64,000 nucleotides of DNA from the NCBI RefSeq assembly GCF_003641185.1, contig NZ_CP032757.1, forward strand, positions 2,232,001 through 2,296,000. The letters run 5' to 3'. This document shows, piece after piece, positions 49,596 to 58,749 of this stretch. The translations under genes and the position numbers were made by a program. How positions within the stretch are numbered: the first letter of the stretch is position 1; the number at the start of each line of letters is the position of its first letter. Source of the stretch: Lactiplantibacillus pentosus (GTDB taxonomy: Bacteria; Bacillota; Bacilli; Lactobacillales; Lactobacillaceae). The notes under the pieces were generated by a model. The model saw only the letters and a program-made list of their open reading frames with translations, was not told the origin of the DNA and did not search any database.

Positions 49596-49928
49596 TTATG
49601 CTTTGGGCTTGGTGGGCCGAATTGGATTAATAGCCTGGTCCGTCGCTTGCTTGGCTTGTTTGTCATTGAGATAACCAGCCTCCTTCATCTTGTCAATCGT
49701 CGCTTCCTCGCCAGTATCGCTGGTGTACATTTCAGCCTGATTTTGAACAACTTCCGTCAACGCCTCCTGTTGACGTACGGACGCATTCTTACGTTGATCG
49801 TTCAAGTTTGGCACCACGATCAACATTAGCAAACTAATAATGGCCAACACGATCACCATTTCAATCAACGTAAACCCGCGTTGCGGCGCAGTCGTTTTCT
49901 TCATCAAGCGTTTCATTAATAATGTCAT
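49596..49928 (-). CDS. comGC: ComGC major pseudopilin
   Basis: 110 residues with the prepilin motif RGFTLIEMVIVLAII near residue 17, and the C-terminal helix and loop typical of ComGC (NQAEMYTSDTGEEATIDKMKEAGYL). It polymerises into the DNA-binding transformation pilus after cleavage by ComC. The ATG at 49928 follows GGGGGAG and overlaps the comGB stop by three bases; the longer frame to 50030 is not supported. Confidence 0.92.
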   Translation of the reverse strand: MTLLMKRLMKKTTAPQRGFTLIEMVIVLAIISLLMLIVVPNLNDQRKNASVRQQEALTEVVQNQAEMYTSDTGEEATIDKMKEAGYLNDKQAKQATDQAINPIRPTKPKA

Positions 49929-50941
49929 TTTAAAATCTCCCCCATTGATTGGTACATCGGTAGCAACAAACTCAAATACGTGCCCACGACCACGAGCGCA
50001 ATGACCCCAAACATGATGGGTTGAATCCAACCAATCATCCGATTAAGTTGGCGAATCAGCCGCTCATACTGCATGGTCGCAAAATACAGTAACTCCTGAC
50101 TCAACTGTTCAGCTGGGCTCTCTTTGCCGACTAATAAAGCTAGTTCATCCGGCAATAAGCGGTCGGCCTGAATAATTGCCATTAGTGACGTTCCCTGCAG
50201 CAAAGCCCGCTCCACCACTTTCCCCTGTTGGTGAATAAAAGCTTTGGCCTGAAACTGCTGGCTGACCTCACAAATACCCCGAATCCCTAATCCACCCGCG
50301 AGTAGCATGCCAGCATTTAAACTCAAATAGTAGCCGCAATAACTCTTGATCAGCTTGCCAATCAAGGGCATTTTGACCAACCAATGATACCGCTGCCTGA
50401 TTGGTAGCTGCTGAAAGCACCAGCCACACCAACCGAGTGCAGCAACAACGACCAGTATTCCAATCGAGATTAGTTGCCAAGGTAATGTCGCATGGTGACC
50501 GACACTGGCCTGGGCACCTAAGCTCGGTAGAATTGCAGCCTTCACTAACCCGAGCGTCCCCAATAGCAGGACCAATAATAAACATGGATACTGCAATAAC
50601 CGTCGAATCTGTCGGCCCTGTTCCGCACGGGCGCGCATCAACTGGCCAGCCTGCGTCAACGTGTGTCGAAGCTCCCCATGCGTCTCCGCAATTAAAAATT
50701 GATAATATAGATCGACCGCAATATATGGACGTAACGCCGTGGACAAGTCATCACCCGCAGCTAGGCGCACGAGGACGGGCTGCAGGACTTGAAACGCTGG
50801 TCCCTGTACATCCACAGCAAATTGAAAGGCCTGTTGGAATGAAAAGCCGTTGCCCAATAGGTCCGCCACAGTTTCAAATAGCGTCGCTTGCATCGCAATT
50901 GGAAGTCGCTTACGCTTCCTTAAGTTGATGGGCCGTCGCAT
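49925..50941 (-). CDS. comGB: ComGB, pilus assembly membrane platform protein
   Basis: About 338 residues of the GspF/PilC family: LFETVADLLGNGFSFQQAF at the start, three hydrophobic helices around residues 105-125, 155-175 and 305-330, and the repeated domain with LLLAGGLGIRGICEVSQQF. It anchors ComGA to the pilus. The start is uncertain: ATG at 50941 (MRRPINLRKRKR) gives the usual basic head and overlaps comGA by 32 bases. Confidence 0.88.
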   Translation of the reverse strand: MRRPINLRKRKRLPIAMQATLFETVADLLGNGFSFQQAFQFAVDVQGPAFQVLQPVLVRLAAGDDLSTALRPYIAVDLYYQFLIAETHGELRHTLTQAGQLMRARAEQGRQIRRLLQYPCLLLVLLLGTLGLVKAAILPSLGAQASVGHHATLPWQLISIGILVVVAALGWCGWCFQQLPIRQRYHWLVKMPLIGKLIKSYCGYYLSLNAGMLLAGGLGIRGICEVSQQFQAKAFIHQQGKVVERALLQGTSLMAIIQADRLLPDELALLVGKESPAEQLSQELLYFATMQYERLIRQLNRMIGWIQPIMFGVIALVVVGTYLSLLLPMYQSMGEILK

Positions 50942-51884
50942 GATCAAGGCGACCCGCTGCCAGTTGTTCATCAATTAATTGTCCCCACCTCTCCGTCATC
51001 ATTTGCGTCGTCTTCGGGCGCTCATGTGGCATAACCACCGTATCAAATAAGGTCGCCATACTGCCATCCGTCACCGGGACTAATCGCTGATACGACATGG
51101 CCGTTACGGCTTGTTCGAGAACGGCTGGTTCCACGCCTAATTGTGCTAACCGCGGAATAATCCCATAAACACCCCGTGCATGCAACGTACTCAACACCAG
51201 ATGGCCACTCAAGGCAGCTTGAATCGCGATTCTGGCGGTTTCCGCATCCCGAATCTCCCCAATGATAAACACATCCGGGTGATGCCTAAGACCGACCTTT
51301 AATAAATACGCATAGGCCATCTGAGCGGGTGGGTTAACTTGTAACTGCAAAAAATCTGGTTCGTAGATCTCAACTGGATCTTCAATGGTCATCACTAATC
51401 GTTGTCCCCGCAGTTGACGCACTAGGTCATACATGGTCGACGTTTTTCCAGCGCCCATCGGTCCAGAAAAGACAATCAACCCAGTATGGTGCATGAGCTG
51501 ACTCAACTGTTCACGCTGACTGGGAATCAAATATTGGAGGTTCTGGGATTCACCCTCGTACAATATCCGAATGACCAGCGATTCGCGGTCTAAAAAATCA
51601 CCAACGACTGAGATGCGCAGGTTTAAGGTCTGCTCATCCAGCGTTAGCATCATAGCGCCAAGTTGCGGCCGCCGATGGTCACTAATGGCCATATTACTTC
51701 GATATTTGATGTGATTAATGAGCTGTTGCGCGAGTGTGGTACTGATTTGGGCAAGTGCGCGCAATTTTCCGGCGGCTTGAATCAGCACCTGGTAACCTTC
51801 TGTTGCTGGCATCCAATAAATATCACTGGCCCGTTGTTCAACAGCGGCTTGGATCATTTGATTCAACTCAGTTTCAATTGACAT
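50910..51884 (-). CDS. comGA: ComGA, traffic ATPase of the DNA-uptake pilus
   Basis: About 324 residues of the GspE/PilB family. Walker A GPMGAGKTSTMY is near residue 134, the Asp box MTIEDPVEI near 160 and the Walker B region GEIRDAETARIAIQAALSGHLVLSTLHA near 196. It powers assembly of the ComGC pilus. I chose the ATG at 51884 (MSIETELNQMI), which gives the usual length, although its ribosome site is weak; the frame is open to 51995. A WGCGWATW box lies about 150 bases upstream. Confidence 0.92.
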   Translation of the reverse strand: MSIETELNQMIQAAVEQRASDIYWMPATEGYQVLIQAAGKLRALAQISTTLAQQLINHIKYRSNMAISDHRRPQLGAMMLTLDEQTLNLRISVVGDFLDRESLVIRILYEGESQNLQYLIPSQREQLSQLMHHTGLIVFSGPMGAGKTSTMYDLVRQLRGQRLVMTIEDPVEIYEPDFLQLQVNPPAQMAYAYLLKVGLRHHPDVFIIGEIRDAETARIAIQAALSGHLVLSTLHARGVYGIIPRLAQLGVEPAVLEQAVTAMSYQRLVPVTDGSMATLFDTVVMPHERPKTTQMMTERWGQLIDEQLAAGRLDHATAHQLKEA

Positions 51885-52406
51885 GAAGCATTTCACACGG
51901 TGATACCAGGCAGATTGTCTGTGGCCCAGTTGGACACACAGACGGTATGACTGGCATACTTCCTTTCTTGATTTCACAGCATCATGCTGCGTCACGCTGG
52001 CTAGTTTCTAAGTATCAGGGTTCGCAAAACCGGCTGTATTCGCTACAGTGAAGCATCAGTTTGTTGCGGTTATCTCCAACTATCACGAACAATCAATCCA
52101 TTCACCCTCTCTGGGATTTATGCTTCATTAAAATCAGTTCCTGAATAGGTTTGCCGGCAATTTGTCGGCGGGTTTCTGGCCAATCGTGACGCCAATTAAT
52201 CTGAAAACAGCTCGCCTCGGTGCAAAATACGGCTGATAAGGGTGCAGTCACTGTTTTGTACCACTATATTGTTCGTTTGAGATTATTTCAGTATCAAATT
52301 GTCACGGCACGATGGCTTGCTCCTTTCATACAAGTAGTTTCGTAAAATGAGACCCATTTCCACGAAAAAAATTAAACTTTTTCAGAATACATTTTGATTG
52401 AACGCC
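51885..52406. other. Region upstream of the comG operon
   Basis: About 520 bases without a secure gene. It contains the possible competence box at 52037-52044. A 49-codon minus-strand frame at 52102-52251 (ending ELILMKHKSQRG) has protein-like composition but no ribosome site. Confidence 0.4.
52037..52044 (-). promoter_or_regulatory. Possible competence sigma (ComX/SigH-like) box upstream of comGA
   Basis: The minus strand reads AGCGAATA. It differs at two bases from the streptococcal cin box TACGAATA and shares WGCGWATW with the site before coiA. Inferred. Confidence 0.4.
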
Positions 52407-52447
52407 AAAAAAGCCATTCTGAAGCGATTGCGCTCCAGAATAGCTTT
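52407..52447 (-). terminator. Terminator of rbsK
   Basis: AGCCATTCTGAAGCG pairs with CGCTCCAGAATAGCT, four-base loop, and six T on the minus strand. Confidence 0.85.
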
Positions 52448-52483
52448 GAAATTTCGATGCCGATTATAAAGTCGTTGCTTTTG

Positions 52484-53407
52484 TTACTTAGTTTGATCCG
52501 CAGCCATAATTTCCGCCTGAGTTGGAATGGAAGGCTGCGCGCCTAATTTTTGAACTGCCAATGACGAAGCGCGATTGGCAAAACGCACGGCCTCAGCTAA
52601 GTTACTGAAATCTGGTTGCAATACAGAGCTTAACGCGCCAATGAACGTATCACCAGCTGCCGTTGTATCCACTGCGTCAACTTTAAAGGCCGGGATAAAT
52701 CCGTGTTCACCATCGCGCATCCAAAAGGCACCCTTGCTACCGACCGTGATAATGACGTTGGCTACACCTAGTGCTTGTAATTTTTGCGCGCCAGCAACCA
52801 TTGAGGCTTCATCCGTGATATGAACGCCAGTCAGCGTTTCCGTCTCAGTCTCATTTGGGACGATCAAATCCGTGACCGCTAATAATTCAGCTGGCACCGC
52901 GTCCGTTGCCGGTGCTGGATTAAGAATCGTCTTCTGCTGAGCGGCTCGTGCAAGTTCAAATCCGCGTTGGGTCGCAGCAATCGGTGTTTCAAACTGCGCA
53001 ATTAAAAACGTGCTGTCCGCAATCACTGATTGGGCTTGCTCAACATCTTCCGCCGTGACGAGCTGGTTGGTCCCACCGTCAATTAGAATTCGGTTTTCGC
53101 TACTTGCATCCAACAGGATAAATGCAGAGCCGGTTGCAGCCGCATCACTATGCTGAACAAAGCGATCGTCGACCCCGCTCTCTGTCAGTTGTTGGACCAT
53201 AAAAGTACCTTCCTGATCTTGTCCAACCTTACCAATAAAGGTCGTTTGGGCACCGGCCCGGGCAGCTGCGATCGCTTGATTTGCGCCCTTGCCACCACCT
53301 GCAACACTCTTTCCTGTCAGTGGTAAAGTCTCCCCAGGTTTTGGAAAACGTTTGAAGCGTAAAATCGAATCGACATTTAAACTGCCTAACACGGTTACTT
53401 TATTCAT
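52484..53407 (-). CDS. rbsK: Ribokinase
   Basis: About 307 residues of the PfkB family. GSLNVDSILRF at the N-terminus, the sugar-binding GGGKGANQAIAAAR near residue 37, and the C-terminal catalytic DTTAAGDTFIGAL (about 245-257) are clear. It phosphorylates ribose to ribose 5-phosphate. No ribose transporter or rbsD lies beside it. The ATG at 53407 follows GAAGGGA at normal spacing. A possible extended -10 (TGCTAAAAT) lies about 30 bases upstream. Confidence 0.93.
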   Translation of the reverse strand: MNKVTVLGSLNVDSILRFKRFPKPGETLPLTGKSVAGGGKGANQAIAAARAGAQTTFIGKVGQDQEGTFMVQQLTESGVDDRFVQHSDAAATGSAFILLDASSENRILIDGGTNQLVTAEDVEQAQSVIADSTFLIAQFETPIAATQRGFELARAAQQKTILNPAPATDAVPAELLAVTDLIVPNETETETLTGVHITDEASMVAGAQKLQALGVANVIITVGSKGAFWMRDGEHGFIPAFKVDAVDTTAAGDTFIGALSSVLQPDFSNLAEAVRFANRASSLAVQKLGAQPSIPTQAEIMAADQTK

Positions 53408-53561
53408 TGTTATTCGTCCCTTCAATGTTCAACTGTCCTAATTTTAGCAAACTGCACCGGGTGATGCATCCGTTTTGCGTCAGTTATCAGCTAAAAACAA
53501 GATTTGGATGCAACCAAGGCGCCTCAGGCAAGTTGCAGATTACCGCCAAAAATTGCCCATC

Positions 53562-53602
53562 AAAAAAGCGCGGTCCTCTGACTTTCATCAAAGAACCGCG
53601 CT
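53562..53602 (-). terminator. Terminator of yebC
   Basis: AGCGCGGTCCTCTG pairs with AAAGAACCGCGCT with small mismatches; the minus strand then has T5. Confidence 0.85.
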
Positions 53603-53610
53603 AAGACTGA

Positions 53611-54339
53611 TTAGTCTGGGAAGTTAGCAGCTTCGTATACTTCTGATACGTCGTCGTTATCTTCTAATTCATCAATCATGTGTTGTAACTTTTCAACTTT
53701 ATCAGCTGGAACGTCAGTCAAGTTTTCTGGAATCATGGTCAATTCGGCCGTTTCCAACTTGTAACCACTGGCTTCAAGCGCATCCCGTACGGCAGCTAAT
53801 TGCTTAGGATCCGTGTAGATTTCGAATGCTTCGTCGCTTGATTGTAAATCATCACCACCAGCATCCAAAACATCCATCAGCATCGTATCTTCATCCGTGT
53901 CTAGATCTTCACGACTGATAACGATGTAACCCTTACGATCGAACATGTAGCTAACGGCACCCGTTGCAGCCAATGCACCACCATGATGCGTAAATGCTGA
54001 ACGAACGGCCGCAGCAGTCCGGTTTTTGTTGTCAGTTAATGCGTGAACCAGAACGGCGATACCACCAGGGCCGTAGCCTTCGTAAGTAACTTCTTCGTAG
54101 TTCTCCGCACCGGAGCCACTACCTTTATCAACCGCCCGTTTAATATTATCTTTAGGCATGTTGGCAGCTTTGGCCTTATCCATAACTAACCGCAATTGCG
54201 CGTTAGAATCTGGATCAGGACCCCCGGCTTTAACAGCCATATATAGTTCACGGGAAATCTTTTGGAAAACTTTCCCACGTTTAGCATCTTGGGCGTTCTT
54301 ACGTCCTTGAATGTTATGCCATTTTGAATGTCCTGACAT
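53611..54339 (-). CDS. yebC: YebC/PmpR family protein
   Basis: 242 residues beginning [22 protein letters not shown], the family signature, with [28 protein letters not shown] and [23 protein letters not shown]. Long annotated as transcription factors, members were recently shown to help ribosomes through proline-rich stalls. The C-terminus is acidic as usual. Single gene. Confidence 0.95.
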   Translation of the reverse strand: MSGHSKWHNIQGRKNAQDAKRGKVFQKISRELYMAVKAGGPDPDSNAQLRLVMDKAKAANMPKDNIKRAVDKGSGSGAENYEEVTYEGYGPGGIAVLVHALTDNKNRTAAAVRSAFTHHGGALAATGAVSYMFDRKGYIVISREDLDTDEDTMLMDVLDAGGDDLQSSDEAFEIYTDPKQLAAVRDALEASGYKLETAELTMIPENLTDVPADKVEKLQHMIDELEDNDDVSEVYEAANFPD

Positions 54340-54403
54340 GTGTGACTCCTTCTTTCATATTTATTTTCAGTTTAGTAGATAAACATACGTAAAGTATGAT
54401 AGC

Positions 54404-54429
54404 AAAAAAAGCGAGCGATTTCAAGCGCT
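54404..54429 (-). terminator. Weak terminator-like hairpin downstream of 54508-54690
   Basis: The minus strand reads AGCG, loop, CGCTCGCT, then seven T. The stem is short. Confidence 0.4.
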
Positions 54430-54507
54430 AGACCCGCCTGTACTCACTTTAATTGAACCTGTATGTTGCTGAGGCTTAAATCAAGGCGCCAAAAGTTTAA
54501 TAATCGA

Positions 54508-54690
54508 TCAAGGGCGCTGTTTCGATTTTGTCAGTAACATATATTTGCGCCCATTGACCTTTGGTTGCTTTTTCAAAAGTTGATTTAGTTCATCAATTGT
54601 TAAATGATGCATGCCACCCCAGTTGGCAGGGTCTATTGATTTCTCTATACTTTTGATCAGTTTCTTCTCTGAGTCAGTGATTTTGCACAC
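54508..54690 (-). CDS. Hypothetical small protein
   Basis: 60 residues: charged helix (EKKLIKSIEKSID), then NWGGMHHLTIDELNQLLKKQ and a basic end. I do not recognise a family. It begins at GTG with GGAG only one base upstream, which is too close, so the start is doubtful. Composition is protein-like and a terminator-like hairpin follows. Confidence 0.4.
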   Translation of the reverse strand: MCKITDSEKKLIKSIEKSIDPANWGGMHHLTIDELNQLLKKQPKVNGRKYMLLTKSKQRP

Positions 54691-54782
54691 TCCAATCTCT
54701 TAAACCAATCAGCTTGTCTAACTCCCAGCAGTAACAACACCCATCTCACGATAGATTCTTATCACTCCAAAATCACATTCAC

Positions 54783-55103
54783 CTATGGCCGCAAATAAGC
54801 ATAGCCCGCATCCTGTAAATCCACCAGGCGCACAACGCCCGCTGGAACCACGGTGACCCCGTCCGGAAGCTGGTCGGCTTGAATATGATGGCTCGCCATC
54901 GCGTTATGGCAGGCATCCACCTCAACTTGTGGCAGGTCCTGTAACATGTCATTCCGGGCCGGGGTCGTCAACGTGGTGATGGCGGGCCCGTTGACCACGA
55001 TTACGACCGTACTGGTTGGACGTAGGTCTAAGAAATTGCGAACGTTACTAATCGCCATCGACACTTTTTCTGGTTCATCGACATGGACGACTAAATTGGT
55101 CAT
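54783..55103 (-). CDS. DsrE/DsrF-like family protein
   Basis: 106 residues of the DsrE-like fold: VVHVDEPEKVSMAISNVRNFL, VVIVVNGPAI and a C-terminal GVVRLVDLQDAGYAYLRP. The single cysteine in VDACHNAM (about residue 65) occupies the place of the active cysteine in sulfur-relay relatives. Role unknown. Its ATG overlaps the stop of the TIM-barrel gene by four bases, so the two are made together. Confidence 0.75.
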   Translation of the reverse strand: MTNLVVHVDEPEKVSMAISNVRNFLDLRPTSTVVIVVNGPAITTLTTPARNDMLQDLPQVEVDACHNAMASHHIQADQLPDGVTVVPAGVVRLVDLQDAGYAYLRP

Positions 55104-55978
55104 TTGATTGGACTCCCTTCAAGTGAACGCACTTCTAACGCCCGTAAATAATGATAACTACTCAACATATTGCCGCAAGTGGCATCCGTTTCATCCGGCA
55201 CTTCATAAATCATTGTTGCGCGGGGGTTCAACACCGGCAGTACACGCTGCCAATCGATTAACCCCTGCCCGAGTGGCAAGCTGTCGTGACGCTGCCCCAT
55301 CGAATCGACAAGGTGATAGTGCTGAATCAGCGGTGCTAAGCGTTTTAAGGCCAGCATCGTCAGGTCCATATCGCCATGTAAAGCAATGAAAACGTGGCTC
55401 AAATCACAGACCAGCGGATAGTGATGCTGAATGATGAGCTCATCGAGCTGTGGATCACCGTACATGAAGCTGGCCGTGACCCCATTTTCAATCATCACGT
55501 GCCCACTCCCCTGACGTACCAGCTCGTCTAGGCGTTCAAACACGACATCCCGGGCGACACTTAACGACTCATATTCATTGATCAACGGAACACTGTCGCT
55601 GCCGTAGCCGCCATGAACCAGCACCTTGACGTCCAGTTCCGTCGCTAAACCGAGTAAGGCCGCCGTACTGTCATGCAAAAATTGATATGCCTCAGCTTCG
55701 CGCTGGGGGTCCAACAATTGGTCCAAGTGAACGCCATGATAACTCATCGGGTGGTGAATCACGATCTGCTCGGTGACATTTTCTTTCACAAATAACACTG
55801 CCGCCTTCAATGCAGCAAACGCCGCCGAGTCAAAATCTGCTTCACTGGTAAAAAATTCAAATACTTGCGGTCGGTATTGTAATCGGTTCATTAATTGTGC
55901 CGGTGTTTGGGAAGCTTTCAGACCTAACTGAACCTTCCCAGGACGCCGCCGTAACGCTAATTGGGTCATCTGCACCAC
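55100..55978 (-). CDS. Xylose isomerase-like TIM-barrel protein (sugar phosphate isomerase/epimerase family)
   Basis: About 292 residues. LVHGGYG, HVMIENGVTASF, LVCDLSHVFIA and YHLVDSMGQRHDSLPLGQGLIDW follow the AP2EC/xylose-isomerase-like barrel (PF01261), with likely metal ligands Glu (IEN), Asp and His (CDLSH), His (YHLVD) and Glu (YEVP). The substrate is unknown. A GTG at 55978 and an ATG at 55969 are both possible starts after AAGGA. Located just downstream of ccpA. Confidence 0.75.
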   Translation of the reverse strand: MVQMTQLALRRRPGKVQLGLKASQTPAQLMNRLQYRPQVFEFFTSEADFDSAAFAALKAAVLFVKENVTEQIVIHHPMSYHGVHLDQLLDPQREAEAYQFLHDSTAALLGLATELDVKVLVHGGYGSDSVPLINEYESLSVARDVVFERLDELVRQGSGHVMIENGVTASFMYGDPQLDELIIQHHYPLVCDLSHVFIALHGDMDLTMLALKRLAPLIQHYHLVDSMGQRHDSLPLGQGLIDWQRVLPVLNPRATMIYEVPDETDATCGNMLSSYHYLRALEVRSLEGSPIK

Positions 55979-56092
55979 TCATCCTTCCAATAAATTCCAG
56001 CCAAATAAAAAGGTTTGGAATCAGATTCCAAACCTAGTATACCGCTATCGTTCCGTTGATTGTCAACCAGACTTCCCGACACCGGCGTCTCA

Positions 56093-57103
56093 TTAGTCAG
56101 CCGACTTAGTTGAACCACGGCGAACGATTCCGTATGGTAATGTGACCGTCTTTTCGTCAAGTTCCTTATCGTTCATCAGCTTAGTGAGCATCCGCATCGC
56201 AACGGCACCGATATCATAAAGTGGTTGCGTGATTGAGGTGATGGCTGGACGCGTAATCTGCGTGATGATCGTATCGTTACTCGTAACGACTTCCAAATCA
56301 TCAGGCACATTGATGCCAGTTTCCATGCTTGCATTGATAATGCCGGCAGCCATTTCATCGTCACCAACAAAGACGGCAGTCGCACCGCTATCAGCAATGA
56401 CCGGTTGTAACTTACGGCCGGCATCGTATGAGTAGCCCGCTTCATAAACCAACGCATCGTCAAATGGAATCTTGGCCTTCGTCAACGCCCGCTTGTAACC
56501 AGTCAGCCGGTATTCAGCGTTGATTGATTGTGAGAGTGAACCGAGTGCCAAAGCAATCTTCTTGTGACCACGGCCAATTAAGTTCGTGACCGCTTCTTCA
56601 ACGGCAGCTGCATAGTCAATGTTAACGCTAGGCGTTTCGTTGTTAGGATCAACTGTCCCGGCTAACACAACGGGGGCCTTGGCCCGTTTGAATTCAGCAC
56701 GGAGTTTATCATCAATATGGTTCCCCATGAAAATAACCCCGTCAACTTGCTTAGCCATCAACGTATTTAACACGTTGACTTCTTGTTCCCCAGCATCGTC
56801 TGAGTTGGTCAAAATGATGTTATACTTGTACATCATCGCAATGTCATCGATCCCACGTGCCAGTGAGGCGAAGTAAATGTTCGTGACATCTGGGATAATG
56901 ACGCCGACCGTCGTTGAGCGCTTGCTTGCTAGTCCACGTGCAACGGCATTTGGCCGATAGTCCAACCGTTCAATGACGGCTAAAACTTTCTTCCGCGTTG
57001 CTGGTTTAACGTTAGGATTCCCATTAACCACCCGTGAAACCGTGGCCATTGAAACCGCCGCTTCACGCGCCACATCATAAATTGTTACTGTTTGCTTTTC
57101 CAT
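56093..57103 (-). CDS. ccpA: Catabolite control protein A
   Basis: 336-residue LacI/GalR regulator. N-terminal helix-turn-helix TIYDVAREAAVSMATVSRVVNG (about 7-28 in shorter pieces) with the hinge helix NAVARGLASKRS, then a periplasmic-binding-protein-like core. CcpA with HPr-Ser-P binds cre sites to control carbon use. Divergent from pepQ, as in other lactobacilli, with a matching cre site between them, so autoregulation is likely. Confidence 0.96.
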   Translation of the reverse strand: MEKQTVTIYDVAREAAVSMATVSRVVNGNPNVKPATRKKVLAVIERLDYRPNAVARGLASKRSTTVGVIIPDVTNIYFASLARGIDDIAMMYKYNIILTNSDDAGEQEVNVLNTLMAKQVDGVIFMGNHIDDKLRAEFKRAKAPVVLAGTVDPNNETPSVNIDYAAAVEEAVTNLIGRGHKKIALALGSLSQSINAEYRLTGYKRALTKAKIPFDDALVYEAGYSYDAGRKLQPVIADSGATAVFVGDDEMAAGIINASMETGINVPDDLEVVTSNDTIITQITRPAITSITQPLYDIGAVAMRMLTKLMNDKELDEKTVTLPYGIVRRGSTKSAD

Positions 57104-57209
57104 ATAAAAATAGCCCTTTCTTGCTTGGTATCATATGTTTTCATCCGTTTTCATGCAACATCAACCAATATAGCAAAATTACGGTCTCAATGCAACTTAA
57201 GAATGCTAT

Positions 57210-57223
57210 TGAAATCGCTTTCA
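57210..57223. promoter_or_regulatory. cre site between ccpA and pepQ
   Basis: TGAAATCGCTTTCA fits the cre consensus TGWAANCGNTNWCA at every position. A weaker 12 of 14 match lies at about 57131-57144 (minus TGAAAACGGATGAA). CcpA binding here is expected from the known ccpA-pepQ arrangement. Confidence 0.85.
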
Positions 57224-57358
57224 TGAAAATAATACCCTATCTGTTTTCAAAATGCAAGATTTACCACACGGAGATTGTTATTTTTCACTAACGATTCTCA
57301 GCTTTTTATCATCAAGAGCGCTATACTAGTATTATCATATCTAAAGGAGTGTTTTGAA

Positions 57359-58468
57359 TTGGCAGATTATACGAAACTGCAACAAGTCCGTCAGTGGACG
57401 CAAGATAACCACGTTGACGTGACCTACATTAGTAATTTCCACACCATTTCATATTTGACTGGGTTTGAAAGCAATCCCTACGAACGGACACTGGGATTGT
57501 TCGTGTTCGCAGATGCTGAACCGTTCCTCTTCGCCCCTGCGCTGGAAGTTGAAGCCATCAAGGAAATGGGCTGGCCATACAAGGTCTTCGGTTACTTGGA
57601 TCACGAAGATCCATATGCTTTGATTGCAACGCATATCCAAGAACAGCTCACTGATCCTAAGTCGTGGGCACTTGAAGCGGGCAACTTGACGCTTGACCGG
57701 TTCAATGCCCTCAAGGCGCAATTCCCAGCTGCCCACTTCGACAAGGATTTATCACCATATATCCAGCAACTGCGGCTCGTCAAAACGGCGGATGAACTCG
57801 AAAAGTTGAACATTGCCGGTAAATGGGCCGATTTTGCCTTCGAACAAGGGTTTGCCGCTGTCAAAGCCGGTCGCACTGAGCAACAAATTGCCGCTGAACT
57901 CCAATACGCCTTGATGAAAAAAGGCATCATGGAAATGAGTTTTGATACTTTGGTCCAAGCTGGTGAACACGCTGCTAATCCACATGGTGCAACCAACGAA
58001 ACTCAGGTTAAACCTAACGAACTGGTCTTGTTCGACCTCGGTGTGATGTATGAAGGCTACGCATCAGATGCCTCACGGACGATCGCCTATGGTCAGCCAA
58101 CCGACAAGCAAAAAGAAATCTTCGACGTTTGTCTGGAAGCTAACTTGACCGCCCAAGCAGCCATCAAACCAGGCATGGCCGCTGAAGACGTCGATAAGAT
58201 CGCCCGCGACATCATCACTAAAGCTGGCTATGGCGAATACTTCATTCACCGCCTCGGCCACGGAATCGGTCAAACCGACCACGAATTTCCGTCCATCATG
58301 GCTGGGAACCACATGCCATTAGTTGAAGGAATGTGCTTCTCCGTTGAACCTGGGATTTACATTCCAGGCGTAGCTGGTGTCCGGATCGAAGATTGTGGTG
58401 TGGTGACGAAGGAAGGCTTCAAGCCATTCACGCACACACCAAAGGAAATGAAAATTTTGGACCTCTAG
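57359..58468 (+). CDS. pepQ: PepQ, Xaa-Pro dipeptidase
   Basis: 369 residues of the M24 (pita-bread) metallopeptidase family, splitting Xaa-Pro dipeptides in the cytosol. The five metal ligands are in LFDLGVMYEGYASDASRT (two Asp), RLGHGIGQTDHE (His), VEPGIYIPG (Glu) and VRIEDCGVV (Glu). The start is TTG (ADYTKLQQ) after AAAGGAG; the open frame back to 57275 is not needed. Divergent from ccpA and likely under its control. Confidence 0.95.
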   Translation: MADYTKLQQVRQWTQDNHVDVTYISNFHTISYLTGFESNPYERTLGLFVFADAEPFLFAPALEVEAIKEMGWPYKVFGYLDHEDPYALIATHIQEQLTDPKSWALEAGNLTLDRFNALKAQFPAAHFDKDLSPYIQQLRLVKTADELEKLNIAGKWADFAFEQGFAAVKAGRTEQQIAAELQYALMKKGIMEMSFDTLVQAGEHAANPHGATNETQVKPNELVLFDLGVMYEGYASDASRTIAYGQPTDKQKEIFDVCLEANLTAQAAIKPGMAAEDVDKIARDIITKAGYGEYFIHRLGHGIGQTDHEFPSIMAGNHMPLVEGMCFSVEPGIYIPGVAGVRIEDCGVVTKEGFKPFTHTPKEMKILDL

Positions 58469-58500
58469 TCTAAACGGCTCGTATTCTCGATAAAATGAAT

Positions 58501-58542
58501 AATCCGCCCCATCGTGCTTATCAGGATGGGGCGGATTTTTTT
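58501..58542 (+). terminator. Terminator of pepQ
   Basis: AATCCGCCCCATC (58501-58513) pairs perfectly with GATGGGGCGGATT (58524-58536), then a T run. Confidence 0.9.
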
Positions 58543-58749
58543 GTCCTAGTGCAAGGAACCGCCAGCAACCTGTTATCAATCTAAAAACCTGGGCTTGACG
58601 GTTCTCCCCCATCTTCCTCGTCAACTTAAAATCGTTCGATTAACGCAAGTAACCGCTTTACTAATCGTGGTTGCTTGTCATAGAATAAGTCTACTAGCGC
58701 GCTCACCTGATTAGCAGCGCTAAGACCATCTTCAAGGAGGTTTGCCCGC

